Part shown: positions 9,028 through 18,068 of the stretch, in pieces
Numbering within the stretch: position 1 is the first letter of the stretch
How the letters are laid out: each line of letters opens with the position of its first letter
Notes under the pieces: generated by a model
The model's database searches: none
What the model was told of the DNA's origin: nothing
The model's input: the letters and a program-made list of their open reading frames with translations, nothing else
Position numbers and translations under genes: made by a program
Source of the DNA: Pseudomonas sp. PICF141
GTDB lineage: Bacteria > Pseudomonadota > Gammaproteobacteria > Pseudomonadales > Pseudomonadaceae
Reading direction: 5' to 3'
NCBI RefSeq assembly: GCF_002286815.1
Contig: NZ_MUNM01000050.1
Location: 183,220 to 247,219, forward strand
DNA: 64,000 nt

Positions 9028-9285
9028 CGGGGCATTCTAGGGTGCGCCGTCAGCCCGGGCAAACCGAGCTTTGCATTAGCCGATGAAAGAAGCGCCGATG
9101 ACGACCGGTCAGTCACCGGCTGCAAGCGTTGGCAGGGCTTGTCTGGCGGCTTTTAAACCGGGACGGACGGTTCCAACTTTCGTCTATTTTATGACCTTGG
9201 ACTGTTTGGTCCGGGCATTTGCTTGTGTATGCTCCGTGCACAATTCGGGCTCGCATGCTCACTAATAAGAACAAAAACATTGCCT

Positions 9286-12159
9286 ATGATCCTCCGCTCC
9301 GACCTGTCGGGCCCCTCTGTGGAGCCCCGGATTATCCGCAAACAGTACGCCATGGAGATGGCGGTCGAACGCACGCGCCTGCTGTATCAGGGCTCACTGT
9401 TGCCTACGCTGTTCATGCTGACCAACGGTCTGGTGTGCGTCGGATTGCTCTGGAGCCCCCAGCGTTACTTCGTGGTCAGCGTCTGGTTGATCTGGTTATT
9501 GTCACTGGTGGCGTTGCGGGTGATCCAGGTCGCGGCTTTCGATTCGGCGATTCCTCACCGCCAGGCCCATCCGGTCTGGCGTCGCATGTTCATGCTCGGC
9601 TCTGCCATGACTGGCCTGACCCTGGCCGGTGCCGGCATCGCGTTGGTGCCCGCGGACAATTTCATGCAGCAAGCCTGGGTGTTCGGCCTGATCGGTGCCG
9701 CGGCACTCTCGGCCAGCGTCGCTTATGCCGTGAGCCTGCCGGCCTTTCTATCCTTTACCTTGCCCTGCCTTTTGCCGGCCATTGGCTATCTGTTCTGGGG
9801 CGGCGATGAGCAGGAACAGGGCTGGGGCTGGTTCGGGCTGATTTTGCTGGGCTCGTTGAGCGTGGTCGCCTGGCAGGTCAATCGGCTGATCAACCAGGGG
9901 TTGTTGCGGCGCTTTCAAAATCAAGCCCTGATCGAGCATTTGCAGCAGGCGCAACGTCGCAGCGATCAGCTCAACCACGAATTGGCCAGGGAAGTCGACC
10001 AGCGCGGCCGGGCTGAAGACGAGTTACGTGAAACCCAGGTCGACCTCGAAAACCGGGTCGCTCAGCGCAGTCTGGAGCTGGACGCCGCCAACCAGGCCCT
10101 GAGCAAGAGCGAGGCACGACTGGCGCTGGCGTTGAAAGCGAGCGAACTCGGGTTGTGGGACTGGAACCTGCAGACAGACGAAGTCCATCACACCCAATTG
10201 CAAGAGCTGTTCGGGCTGGAGCCGGAATACGTCACGGCGATGCTCAGCCACCTCAAGCCTCGTCTGCATCCCGAAGACTTGCCGTCCCTCAGGCGCGCCC
10301 TGGTCGAGCATTTGAAAGGTCGCAGCGAGGATTATCAGATCGAATATCGGGTACGGCATAGCGATGGCCATTGGGTCTGGATCGAAGACCGTGGTCGAGC
10401 GGTCGAGCGTAGCGAAAACGGCCGGGTGATCCGTATGGTCGGCACCCGACGCGATATCAGTGCCAGCAAGGGACAGGAAGAACAGCGTCAATTGGCGGCG
10501 ATGGTGTTCGAGGCCGCCAGCGAGGGCATCGTCATTCTTGATCCTGGTTATGCGCTAATAGCCGCCAATCAGGCCTTCAGTCGGGTGACTGGCTATGAGA
10601 TCGACGACATGCTCGGGCGCAATGTGGTCGAGTTACCTTGCAGTCGTGACGCACGCCGGCATTACGTGGCGATTCGTCAGGCGCTGGAGCAGCACGGCAG
10701 CTGGCAAGGCGAGTTGGTCGAAACGCGCAAGAATGGCGAGTTGTATCCGCAATGGCTACAACTCAACGTCGTGCGCGATTCACGGGGAAAGGTAAGCCAT
10801 ATTGTTGGCTTCTTCGCCGATCTGTCTGCTCGGCGTGAGTCTGAAGAGCGTATGCGTTACCTGGCTCATTACGACGAGCTCACGGGGTTGGCCAACCGCT
10901 CCTTGTTCCGCGAACGGCTTCACGAGGCTCATCAGCGCGTGCGTCAGGGCGGTCGGCGCAGCCTGGCATTGCTGCACGTCAATCTGGATCGATTCAAGCT
11001 GCTCAACGACAGCCTCGGCCACGAGATCGCTGATCAGCTGTTGCAGAAAATGGCCCGGCGCCTGGTCAATGCGCTGCCGGAAGCGGACACCATCGCCCGG
11101 TTGTCCGGCGATGAATTTGCGGTGCTGTTCGATGCCTATGGCAACCTGTCGAGCCTGGCGCGCATGGCAACCCGTTTGTCGGCCAAGCTGTGTTTGCCGA
11201 TCACCGTCGACGGGCATGAGCTGGTAATGAGCGCGTCGATGGGCATCAGCCTGTTGCCAGACACTGCGCGGGAGATTTCCGCGCTGGTGAGCCAGTCGAA
11301 CATGGCCATGCAGCACGCCAAGCACTTGGGTGGCAACAACTTCCAGTTCTATACCGACAGCCTGCAAGCCAGCACGCTTGAGCGTTTGCAGCTCGAAAAC
11401 CAGCTGCGCAAAGCCATCGAAGACAAACAGTTGAAAGTGTTTTATCAACCGAAACTCTGCCTCGCCACCGGCCGGCTCAATGCCGCCGAGGCATTGGTAC
11501 GCTGGCATCATCCGACCCTGGGCCAAGTACCACCGGGGGATTTCATCGGTCTGGCCGAGGAGACCGGGTTGATCGGCGCTATTGGCGAGTTCGTTCTGCG
11601 CCAGGCCTGTTGGCAAGCCTGCGAGTGGCAGCGTCAGGGCCTGCAGCCGATTCGGGTGTCGGTCAACCTGTCGGTGCATCAACTGCGTCAAGGGAAACTG
11701 GTCAGCCTGGTGCGCCAGGTGCTGGAGGAAACCGGTCTGGCGCCGCACCACCTGGAACTGGAACTCACCGAAAGCCAGTTGCTGGACAGCGTCGAGCACA
11801 TCATTGCGACCTTCCAGCAGTTGCGCGACCTTGGGGTGAAACTGGCGATCGACGATTTTGGTACTGGCTATTCGTCCTTGAGTTACCTCAAGCGCATTCC
11901 GGTGGATTACGTGAAGATTGATCAGGCGTTTATCCGCGGGCTGGGGGAGAGCAGTGAGGATGCGGCGATCACCCGGGCGATCATCGCCATGGCCCATGGC
12001 CTGTCACTTAAAGTGGTGGCTGAAGGTGTGGAGCGGCCGGAGCAGTTGGAGTTTCTGAAAGCCGAGGGCTGCGATGAGGTGCAGGGGTATTTGATCAGTC
12101 GGCCGGTCGAGGCTGCCAACCTGGTGGAGCTTTTACGACGCGACGCCGATCCTTTGTAG
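9286..12159 (+). CDS. Membrane PAS-GGDEF-EAL protein (cyclic-di-GMP turnover)
   Basis: The ~957-residue protein has an N-terminal region with about six hydrophobic segments (~40-200), a coiled coil (~215-285), two PAS domains (~290-410, with the LHPEDL and RDISASK marks of a PAS/PAC pair, and ~415-530), a GGDEF domain (~540-700) and an EAL domain (~710-950). The cyclase motif reads SGDEF (~606-611), a permitted variant. The EAL domain looks complete (EALVRW ~734, DDFGTGYSSLSYL, KIDQAFI), so phosphodiesterase activity is likely; cyclase activity or GTP-sensing is open. ATG 9286 has no clear Shine-Dalgarno sequence; ATG 9352 or 9358 would also precede the first membrane segment. It is divergent from uvrD. 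Confidence 0.9.
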   Translation: MILRSDLSGPSVEPRIIRKQYAMEMAVERTRLLYQGSLLPTLFMLTNGLVCVGLLWSPQRYFVVSVWLIWLLSLVALRVIQVAAFDSAIPHRQAHPVWRRMFMLGSAMTGLTLAGAGIALVPADNFMQQAWVFGLIGAAALSASVAYAVSLPAFLSFTLPCLLPAIGYLFWGGDEQEQGWGWFGLILLGSLSVVAWQVNRLINQGLLRRFQNQALIEHLQQAQRRSDQLNHELAREVDQRGRAEDELRETQVDLENRVAQRSLELDAANQALSKSEARLALALKASELGLWDWNLQTDEVHHTQLQELFGLEPEYVTAMLSHLKPRLHPEDLPSLRRALVEHLKGRSEDYQIEYRVRHSDGHWVWIEDRGRAVERSENGRVIRMVGTRRDISASKGQEEQRQLAAMVFEAASEGIVILDPGYALIAANQAFSRVTGYEIDDMLGRNVVELPCSRDARRHYVAIRQALEQHGSWQGELVETRKNGELYPQWLQLNVVRDSRGKVSHIVGFFADLSARRESEERMRYLAHYDELTGLANRSLFRERLHEAHQRVRQGGRRSLALLHVNLDRFKLLNDSLGHEIADQLLQKMARRLVNALPEADTIARLSGDEFAVLFDAYGNLSSLARMATRLSAKLCLPITVDGHELVMSASMGISLLPDTAREISALVSQSNMAMQHAKHLGGNNFQFYTDSLQASTLERLQLENQLRKAIEDKQLKVFYQPKLCLATGRLNAAEALVRWHHPTLGQVPPGDFIGLAEETGLIGAIGEFVLRQACWQACEWQRQGLQPIRVSVNLSVHQLRQGKLVSLVRQVLEETGLAPHHLELELTESQLLDSVEHIIATFQQLRDLGVKLAIDDFGTGYSSLSYLKRIPVDYVKIDQAFIRGLGESSEDAAITRAIIAMAHGLSLKVVAEGVERPEQLEFLKAEGCDEVQGYLISRPVEAANLVELLRRDADPL

Positions 12160-12266
12160 CAGCTGGCTTCATCAGCTGCCACAAGGGCCGAGGGGGCTAC
12201 ATGGAGCGCATGTCGCATGAAATGGGGACATCGAGTTACGCATTGAGCAGGCAAAAAGCCGATTCA

Positions 12267-12281
12267 TGTAGTATAACTACA
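12267..12281 (+). promoter_or_regulatory. HexR-type palindromic operator
   Basis: TGTAGT-ATA-ACTACA is a perfect 6-bp inverted repeat with a 3-bp spacer, 48 bp before the TTG start of the HexR-like regulator. It matches the HexR consensus I remember for proteobacteria (TGTARTNNNAYTACA form), so autoregulation is the simplest reading. Confidence 0.75.
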
Positions 12282-12328
12282 AGCGTGCTACATCCCCGGC
12301 ACCTGCCTATAACAAAGAGTCCAGCCCC

Positions 12329-13195
12329 TTGAATCTGCTGCAACACATCGCCCAGTCCCGCCACCTGCTACGCAAGTCGGAGCTCAAAGTCGCCGACCAC
12401 GTGCTGCTTGACCCTGCGGCGGTGATGCACAGTTCCATGGCCGATCTGGCCCACAGCGTGGGCATCAGCGAGCCGACCATCGTGCGGTTTTGCCGCGCCA
12501 TCGGTTGCTCCGGGTTCCAGGATTTGAAATTGAAACTGGCGCAGAGCCTGGCGGCTGGCGCGAGCTTCGGGCAGTTCGCGATCCATGAAGACGATTCGGT
12601 CGCCGATTACAGCCTGAAAATCTTCGACACCACCCTGCATACGCTGATGGAGGTTCGCGAGAAGCTCGATCCGGTGGAGTTGCAGAGGGCGGTGTCGCTG
12701 ATGTCTCAGGCTCAGCGTGTCGAGTTCTATGGCTTCGGTGCGTCGGGCGCAGTGGCGGCGGATGCCCAGCACAAGTTCTTCCGTCTGCTGCTGACGGCAG
12801 CGGCGTATTCCGACCCGCATATGCAGGCGATGTCGGCGGTCACCCTGAAGCCCAGCGACGTGGCGATTTGTATTTCCCAATCCGGACGTTCCAAAGATCT
12901 GTTGATCACGGCCAACCTGGTGCGCGAGAGCGGCGCTTCGTTGATCACGTTGTGCCCGAGCCAGACTCCGTTGGCCGAGTTGTCGACCGTCAACCTGGCG
13001 ATCGATGTGCATGAAGACACCGAAATCTATACGCCGCTGACGTCGCGCATTGCGCACCTGGTAGTGATCGATGTGCTGGCGATGGGCGTGGCCATGGCTC
13101 GCGGTCCGAGCCTGGTCAATCACCTGAAAAGCGTCAAACGCAGCCTTCGCAGCTTGCGGCTGTCGCCCAAATCGGTGAAAGCGCTGGACGATTGA
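12329..13195 (+). CDS. HexR-like MurR/RpiR-family transcriptional regulator
   Basis: The 288-residue protein has an N-terminal RpiR HTH (residues 1-77; SELKVADHVLLDP, SMADLAHSVGISEPTIVRFCRAIGCSGF) and a C-terminal SIS sugar-phosphate-binding domain (~120-260; FYGFGASGAVAADAQHKFFR, ISQSGRSKDLLI, EDTEIYTPLTSRIAHLVVIDVLA). This is the HexR type, which in pseudomonads senses 2-keto-3-deoxy-6-phosphogluconate and represses zwf, edd and gap genes. The sequence differs clearly from the remembered HexR beside zwf-1, so this is probably the second paralog. In P. aeruginosa and P. putida the corresponding regulator neighbours a zwf-like gene; none is here. It starts with TTG 12329 after AAGAG. Confidence 0.85.
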   Translation: MNLLQHIAQSRHLLRKSELKVADHVLLDPAAVMHSSMADLAHSVGISEPTIVRFCRAIGCSGFQDLKLKLAQSLAAGASFGQFAIHEDDSVADYSLKIFDTTLHTLMEVREKLDPVELQRAVSLMSQAQRVEFYGFGASGAVAADAQHKFFRLLLTAAAYSDPHMQAMSAVTLKPSDVAICISQSGRSKDLLITANLVRESGASLITLCPSQTPLAELSTVNLAIDVHEDTEIYTPLTSRIAHLVVIDVLAMGVAMARGPSLVNHLKSVKRSLRSLRLSPKSVKALDD

Positions 13196-13214
13196 TTCAA
13201 GACTGTCACGGACC

Positions 13215-13310
13215 TTGTGGCGAGGGGGCTTGCCCCCGTTCGGCTGCGCAGCAGGCGCAAACACTTTGGGGCCGCTACGCGACCCAACGGGGGCAAGCCC
13301 CCTCGCCACA
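13215..13310. repeat. Inverted repeat, GTGGCGAGGGGGCTTGCCCCCGTT family
   Basis: Two inverted copies of TGGCGAGGGGGCTTGCCCCC surround CGGCTGCGCAGCAGGCG. It lies immediately after the HexR-like gene and could act as its transcript end. Another copy is at 55655-55792. Confidence 0.88.
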
Positions 13311-13406
13311 TTTGATGAATTTCATCAGTCTGTAACCTACAAGCCGCCAAACCGTCATCCCTGGCGCCTATCTTGAAACTCCCGTACTCGCCTTGGGAGA
13401 CTCGAA

Positions 13407-13619
13407 ATGGCTCAGCCCTACGAAGAACGCAACAGCGCCGTCAAAACCCGCCGTCAGCAAGAAGATCAGCGCCGCATGGAATTTCGTCGTGCGATCGAAG
13501 ATCGTAGCGAGCGCCGCCAGCTTCTGGCCGAAATTGGCGAGTTTCCTGACGATCTGGAACTCAATTACTGGCAGGCGGCTCCCGCAACTTCCCGTCGAAA
13601 CGCTCAACCAGCGCGCTGA
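13407..13619 (+). CDS. Small conserved charged protein (resembles PA3496 family)
   Basis: The 70-residue product is very hydrophilic and Arg/Glu-rich (RNSAVKTRRQQEDQRRMEFRR), with a predicted helical core (RRAIEDRSERRQLLAEIGEF). From memory it resembles the small PA3496-type proteins annotated as putative envelope integrity proteins, but it has no signal peptide or membrane segment. The ATG at 13407 follows GGGAG at good spacing, supporting real translation. Its last 59 bp overlap tail-to-tail with the 3' end of pycR, so the C-terminal tail after WQAAPATSR is encoded opposite pycR. Function unknown. Confidence 0.7.
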   Translation: MAQPYEERNSAVKTRRQQEDQRRMEFRRAIEDRSERRQLLAEIGEFPDDLELNYWQAAPATSRRNAQPAR

Positions 13620-14523
13620 TCTGTATCCGCTCGCTGCGAATAAATGCAAGGAAGGCGTGGGCCACCGGTGACAGCCGTTTGGCCTTGGCCTGTACCAGGC
13701 ACCAGCTGCGATACAGCGGCAGCTCTTCGACTGGCAACTCGATCAATCCCCCGGTTGCCAATTCAAGGTTCAGGGCATGGCGCGTCAACAGCGCCAGGCC
13801 CAGACCCGCCAATACGCATTCACGCTGCGCTTCAGCCGAAGCCACCTCCTGGATCTGGGTGAAATGCACGCGCTTCTCTTTGAAGTACTCTTCGCATGCC
13901 AGTCGTGTGCCGGAGCCGGGTTCACGCAACAGTAGCGTGTAGGGTTCCAGATCTTGCAAGCGCAATGGCCCCATGTGGCACAACGGATGATCCGGCGGTG
14001 CCACCGCGACGATCGGATTATTGAGGAACGGCAGGAATTCCAGCCCCATGTCCTGTGGGACCATCGACATGATTACCAGATCATCACGGTTATCCGACAG
14101 GCGCCGGATGACTTGGCCACGGTTGACCACCGTCAGGTGCAGGTTCACTTCGGGATGCTGGCGTTTGAAAGCAGCAAACAGGTGCGGTACGAAATACTTG
14201 GCGCTGGATTCCACCGCCAGTTTCAGTTGGCCCTGCAATGAGCCTTGCATGTCTGACAGCTGCATATCGAGGTTTTCCAGGCGCCCGAAAATGTCTCGGC
14301 TGGCACGTTGAAGGGCTTCGGCGGCCTCGGTCATGTAGAGTTTTTTGCCAACATAGTCGAATAACGGCTGACCGATCAGCTCTTCGAGTTGACGAATCTG
14401 TAGGCTCACGGCAGGTTGTGTGAGAGACATTTCGTCGGCTGCACGGCTGTAGGACCTTAAGTCGCACACCTCATTGAAGATCTGCAATTGACGCAATGTC
14501 ATACGCATCAATGACTTACGCAT
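13561..14523 (-). CDS. pycR: LysR-family regulator of pyruvate carboxylase (PycR)
   Basis: The 320-residue LysR-type regulator has an N-terminal winged HTH (TLRQLQIFNEVCDLRSYSRAADEMSLTQPAVSLQIRQLEEL in two parts, residues ~9-50) and a periplasmic-binding-protein-like effector domain (~95-305) of the CysB/CbbR type (FVPHLFAAFKRQHPEVNLHL). It is divergent from pycA with about 190 bp between the starts, the position held by PycR, the pyruvate carboxylase regulator, in P. aeruginosa (PA5437, from memory). The effector is not evident. ATG 14523 follows AGGGT. The 3' end overlaps the small gene 13407-13619 by 59 bp. Confidence 0.85.
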   Translation of the reverse strand: MRKSLMRMTLRQLQIFNEVCDLRSYSRAADEMSLTQPAVSLQIRQLEELIGQPLFDYVGKKLYMTEAAEALQRASRDIFGRLENLDMQLSDMQGSLQGQLKLAVESSAKYFVPHLFAAFKRQHPEVNLHLTVVNRGQVIRRLSDNRDDLVIMSMVPQDMGLEFLPFLNNPIVAVAPPDHPLCHMGPLRLQDLEPYTLLLREPGSGTRLACEEYFKEKRVHFTQIQEVASAEAQRECVLAGLGLALLTRHALNLELATGGLIELPVEELPLYRSWCLVQAKAKRLSPVAHAFLAFIRSERIQISALVERFDGKLREPPASN

Positions 14524-14560
14524 TTTCTAGAGACCCTGAGCGAAGGCTGATGCCTTAACT

Positions 14561-14576
14561 ATAAGTCTTTGCTTAT
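14561..14576. promoter_or_regulatory. Candidate PycR operator (ATAAG-N6-CTTAT)
   Basis: ATAAG-TCTTTG-CTTAT is an imperfect dyad of the T-N11-A LysR type, 38 bp upstream of the pycR start and 138 bp before pycA, where a LysR regulator would be expected to bind. It is assigned by position and symmetry only. Confidence 0.4.
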
Positions 14577-14713
14577 GTGTAACCCAATTATTATTCATTT
14601 TTGTTAATCCCTTGTGAGAGCTAGTGTGGACCTGCGACCGAATTGAAACATTTGGTCACGCGTCGACCTGGTGTGACAGGTCGTGGGTATCACCGGCTCA
14701 AGGGAACCTCCAA

Positions 14714-16129
14714 GTGATAAAAAAGATCCTGATCGCCAACCGTGGTGAAATTGCCGTACGAATCGTGCGTGCCTGCGCCGAGATGGGCATTCGCTCGGTC
14801 GCGATCTATTCCGACGCCGACCGCCATGCCTTGCATGTCAAGCGTGCGGATGAGGCCCACAGCATTGGTGCCGAGCCCCTGGCCGGCTACCTGAATCCGC
14901 GCAAGCTGGTGAACCTGGCAGTGGAAACCGGTTGCGATGCGCTGCACCCCGGCTACGGCTTTCTTTCGGAAAATGCCGAACTGGCAGATATCTGCGCCGA
15001 ACGCGGTATCAAATTCATTGGTCCAGCGGCTGAAGTGATTCGCCGCATGGGCGACAAGACTGAAGCTCGCCGCAGCATGATCAAGGCTGGCGTACCGGTC
15101 ACTCCGGGCACTGAAGGCAACGTGTCGGGTATCGAAGAAGCCCTGACCGAGGGCGATCGCATCGGTTACCCGGTCATGCTCAAGGCCACCTCAGGGGGTG
15201 GCGGACGCGGCATTCGTCGCTGCAACAGTCGCGAAGAACTCGAACAAGCCTTTCCGCGGGTAATTTCCGAAGCCACCAAGGCGTTCGGTTCGGCGGAAGT
15301 GTTCCTGGAAAAATGCATCGTCAATCCGAAACACATCGAAGCGCAGATTCTCGGTGACAGCTTTGGCAACGTGGTGCACCTGTTCGAGCGTGATTGCTCA
15401 ATCCAGCGTCGCAACCAGAAGCTGATCGAGATCGCCCCGAGCCCGCAACTGACCCCGGAACAGCGCGCCTATATCGGCGACCTGTCGGTGCGCGCTGCCA
15501 AAGCCGTGGGTTATGAGAATGCCGGCACCGTGGAGTTCCTGCTCGCCGAGGGCGAGGTGTACTTCATGGAAATGAACACTCGGGTGCAGGTGGAACACAC
15601 CATCACTGAAGAAATCACCGGCATCGACATCGTACGCGAGCAGATTCGCATCGCCTCCGGCCTGCCGCTTTCGGTGAAGCAGGAAGACATCCAGCACCGT
15701 GGTTTCGCATTGCAGTTCCGGATCAACGCCGAAGACCCGAAAAACAACTTCCTGCCCAGCTTCGGCAAGATCACTCGTTACTACGCGCCCGGCGGTCCTG
15801 GCGTACGTACCGACACAGCGATCTATACCGGCTACACCATTCCGCCATTCTACGATTCCATGTGTCTGAAACTGGTGGTCTGGGCGCTGACCTGGGAAGA
15901 GGCGATGGACCGTGGCTTGCGCGCTTTGGACGACATGCGTCTGCAAGGGGTCAAGACCACCGCCGCGTATTACCAGGAAATCTTGCGTAATCCGGAATTC
16001 CGTAGCGGCCAGTTCAACACCAGCTTCGTTGAAAGCCACCCGGAACTGACCAACTACTCGATCAAGCGCAAACCCGAAGAGCTGGCCCTGGCCATCGCCG
16101 CCGCCATCGCCGCCCACGCAGGCCTTTGA
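14714..16129 (+). CDS. pycA: Pyruvate carboxylase subunit A (biotin carboxylase)
   Basis: Subunit A of the two-subunit pyruvate carboxylase carboxylates biotin on subunit B with ATP and bicarbonate, to make oxaloacetate for the TCA cycle. The 471-residue product is a complete biotin carboxylase: N-terminal IANRGEIAVRIVRACAEMGI, LHPGYGFLSENAE, ATP-grasp glycine loop GGGGRGIR, catalytic MEMNTRVQVEHTITEE, and the C-terminal cap (INAEDPKNNFLPSFGKI). GTG 14714 gives the conserved start MIKKILIANRG; the frame upstream adds 30 unconserved residues. It is paired with pycB 98 bp downstream. Confidence 0.95.
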   Translation: MIKKILIANRGEIAVRIVRACAEMGIRSVAIYSDADRHALHVKRADEAHSIGAEPLAGYLNPRKLVNLAVETGCDALHPGYGFLSENAELADICAERGIKFIGPAAEVIRRMGDKTEARRSMIKAGVPVTPGTEGNVSGIEEALTEGDRIGYPVMLKATSGGGGRGIRRCNSREELEQAFPRVISEATKAFGSAEVFLEKCIVNPKHIEAQILGDSFGNVVHLFERDCSIQRRNQKLIEIAPSPQLTPEQRAYIGDLSVRAAKAVGYENAGTVEFLLAEGEVYFMEMNTRVQVEHTITEEITGIDIVREQIRIASGLPLSVKQEDIQHRGFALQFRINAEDPKNNFLPSFGKITRYYAPGGPGVRTDTAIYTGYTIPPFYDSMCLKLVVWALTWEEAMDRGLRALDDMRLQGVKTTAAYYQEILRNPEFRSGQFNTSFVESHPELTNYSIKRKPEELALAIAAAIAAHAGL

Positions 16130-16135
16130 ATGCAG

Positions 16136-16213
16136 TGGCAAGCTGTAAGCAGCAAGCTGCAAGTAGAAGCAGATCGGCTTTTTCTTGCGGCTTGTAGTTT
16201 GAAGCTTGTCGCT
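16136..16213. repeat. Intra-operon repeat, AAGCTGCAAG family (pycA-pycB spacer)
   Basis: The spacer is made of AAGCTG/CAAGCTGCAAG units followed, after a T-rich turn, by CTTGCGGCTTG and TTGAAGCTTGTCGC, so it can fold back on itself. The same repeat occupies three other co-oriented spacers in this window (51586-51674, 52542-52629, 58611-58700). Confidence 0.8.
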
Positions 16214-16227
16214 ATGAGGAGATAAGA

Positions 16228-18036
16228 ATGTCCAAGAAGATCTTTGTTACCGACACCATCCTGCGCGACGCCCACCAATCGCTGCTCGCCACCCGCATGC
16301 GCACCGAAGACATGCTGCCGATCTGCGACAAGCTCGATAAAGTCGGCTACTGGTCGCTGGAATGCTGGGGCGGCGCGACCTTCGACGCCTGCGTCCGCTT
16401 CCTGAAAGAAGACCCGTGGGAGCGTCTGCGCCAGCTGCGCGCCGCATTGCCTAACACGCGTCTGCAAATGCTCCTGCGTGGCCAGAACCTGCTGGGCTAC
16501 CGCCACTACAGCGACGACGTGGTCAGAGCCTTCGTTGCCAAGGCTGCGGTCAATGGCATCGATGTGTTCCGCATTTTTGATGCGATGAATGACGTGCGTA
16601 ACCTGCGAGTCGCCATCGAAGCGGTGAAAGCCGCCGGCAAACATGCTCAGGGCACCATCGCCTACACCACCAGCCCAGTGCACACCATTGACGCGTTCGT
16701 GGCACAAGCCAGGCAAATGGAAGCCATGGGATGCGATTCCGTGGCGATCAAGGACATGGCCGGCCTGCTGACCCCGTATGCCACTGGCGAACTGGTCAAA
16801 GCGTTGAAATCCGAACAATCGCTGCCTGTGTTCATTCACTCCCATGACACCGCTGGCCTGGCCACCATGTGCCAACTCAAGGCCATCGAAAACGGCGCCG
16901 ACCACATCGACACCGCCATTTCCAGCTTCGCTTCCGGCACCAGTCACCCGGGCACCGAATCGATGGTCGCCGCCCTTAAGGGCAGCGAATACGACACCGG
17001 CCTGGACCTGGAGCTGTTGCAGGAGATCGGCCTGTACTTCTACGCCGTGCGCAAGAAGTATCACCAATTCGAAAGCGAATTCACCGCTGTCGATACCCGC
17101 GTTCAAGTCAACCAGGTTCCGGGCGGGATGATTTCCAACCTCGCCAACCAGTTGAAAGAGCAGGGCGCGCTGAACCGCATGAGCGAAGTGCTGGCGGAGA
17201 TCCCTCGCGTTCGCGAAGACCTCGGCTTCCCGCCGCTGGTAACGCCGACCTCGCAGATCGTTGGCACCCAGGCATTTTTCAACGTGCTGGCCGGCGAGCG
17301 TTACAAGACCATCACTAATGAAGTGAAGCTCTACCTGCAAGGCGGCTACGGCAAAGCGCCGGGCACCGTGAACGAAAAACTGCGCCGTCAGGCGATCGGC
17401 AGCGAAGAAGTGATCGACGTGCGTCCGGCCGATTTGCTCAAGCCGGAAATGACCAAGTTGCGTGCCGAAATCGGCGCGGTGGCCAAGTCTGAAGAAGACG
17501 TGCTGACCTACGCCATGTTCCCGGACATCGGCCGCAAATTCCTCGAAGAACGTGCTGCCGGCATCCTCGTACCAGAGGTGCTGCTGCCTATTCCGGAAGC
17601 GGGCGGCGTGGCGTCGGTCGGCGGCGAAGGTGTGCCGACCGAGTTCGTCATTGACGTTCACGGCGAAACTTATCGCGTTGACATCACCGGTGTCGGCGTC
17701 AAGTCCGAAGGCAAGCGCCACTTCTATCTGTCCATCGACGGCATGCCGGAAGAAGTGGTGTTCGAACCGCTCAACGAATTCGTCGGCGGCGGCAGCAGCA
17801 AGCGCAAGCAAGCCACTGCACCGGGCCACGTCAGTACCACCATGCCGGGCAATATCGTCGATGTGCTGGTCAAGGAAGGCGACACCGTGAAAGCCGGCCA
17901 GGCCGTGCTGATCACCGAAGCGATGAAGATGGAAACCGAAGTCCAATCGGCCATCGCCGGCAAAGTCACCGCCATCCATGTGGCCAAGGGCGACCGGGTA
18001 AACCCGGGCGAAATCCTGATCGAGATCGAAGGCTGA
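16228..18036 (+). CDS. pycB: Pyruvate carboxylase subunit B (carboxyltransferase with biotin domain; OadA-like)
   Basis: The 602-residue subunit carries the HMGL-like TIM-barrel carboxyltransferase (residues ~5-270; TDTILRDAHQSLLATRMRTEDM with metal-binding and substrate residues, HSHDTAGLATM), a PYC/OADA conserved region (~290-460) and a C-terminal biotinyl domain with EAMKMET; the biotinylated Lys is residue 567. It transfers CO2 from biotin to pyruvate. Decarboxylating relatives (OadA) need membrane subunits OadB and OadG, which are absent here, supporting the anaplerotic carboxylase. ATG 16228 follows GAGGAG. A strong terminator follows at 18069. Confidence 0.94.
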   Translation: MSKKIFVTDTILRDAHQSLLATRMRTEDMLPICDKLDKVGYWSLECWGGATFDACVRFLKEDPWERLRQLRAALPNTRLQMLLRGQNLLGYRHYSDDVVRAFVAKAAVNGIDVFRIFDAMNDVRNLRVAIEAVKAAGKHAQGTIAYTTSPVHTIDAFVAQARQMEAMGCDSVAIKDMAGLLTPYATGELVKALKSEQSLPVFIHSHDTAGLATMCQLKAIENGADHIDTAISSFASGTSHPGTESMVAALKGSEYDTGLDLELLQEIGLYFYAVRKKYHQFESEFTAVDTRVQVNQVPGGMISNLANQLKEQGALNRMSEVLAEIPRVREDLGFPPLVTPTSQIVGTQAFFNVLAGERYKTITNEVKLYLQGGYGKAPGTVNEKLRRQAIGSEEVIDVRPADLLKPEMTKLRAEIGAVAKSEEDVLTYAMFPDIGRKFLEERAAGILVPEVLLPIPEAGGVASVGGEGVPTEFVIDVHGETYRVDITGVGVKSEGKRHFYLSIDGMPEEVVFEPLNEFVGGGSSKRKQATAPGHVSTTMPGNIVDVLVKEGDTVKAGQAVLITEAMKMETEVQSAIAGKVTAIHVAKGDRVNPGEILIEIEG

Positions 18037-18068
18037 GTTAACAGCCTCGATAGACCGCTTTAAACCTC

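Noticed and set aside
7720..9156. 478-codon plus-strand frame opposite uvrD
   Set aside because: Antisense shadow of uvrD with no domain and no start signal.
12155..12188. GTAGCAGCTGGC...CAGCTGCCAC stem after the GGDEF-EAL gene
   Set aside because: It is a fragment of the GTAGCAGCTG repeat family, too short and without a T-run to call a terminator.
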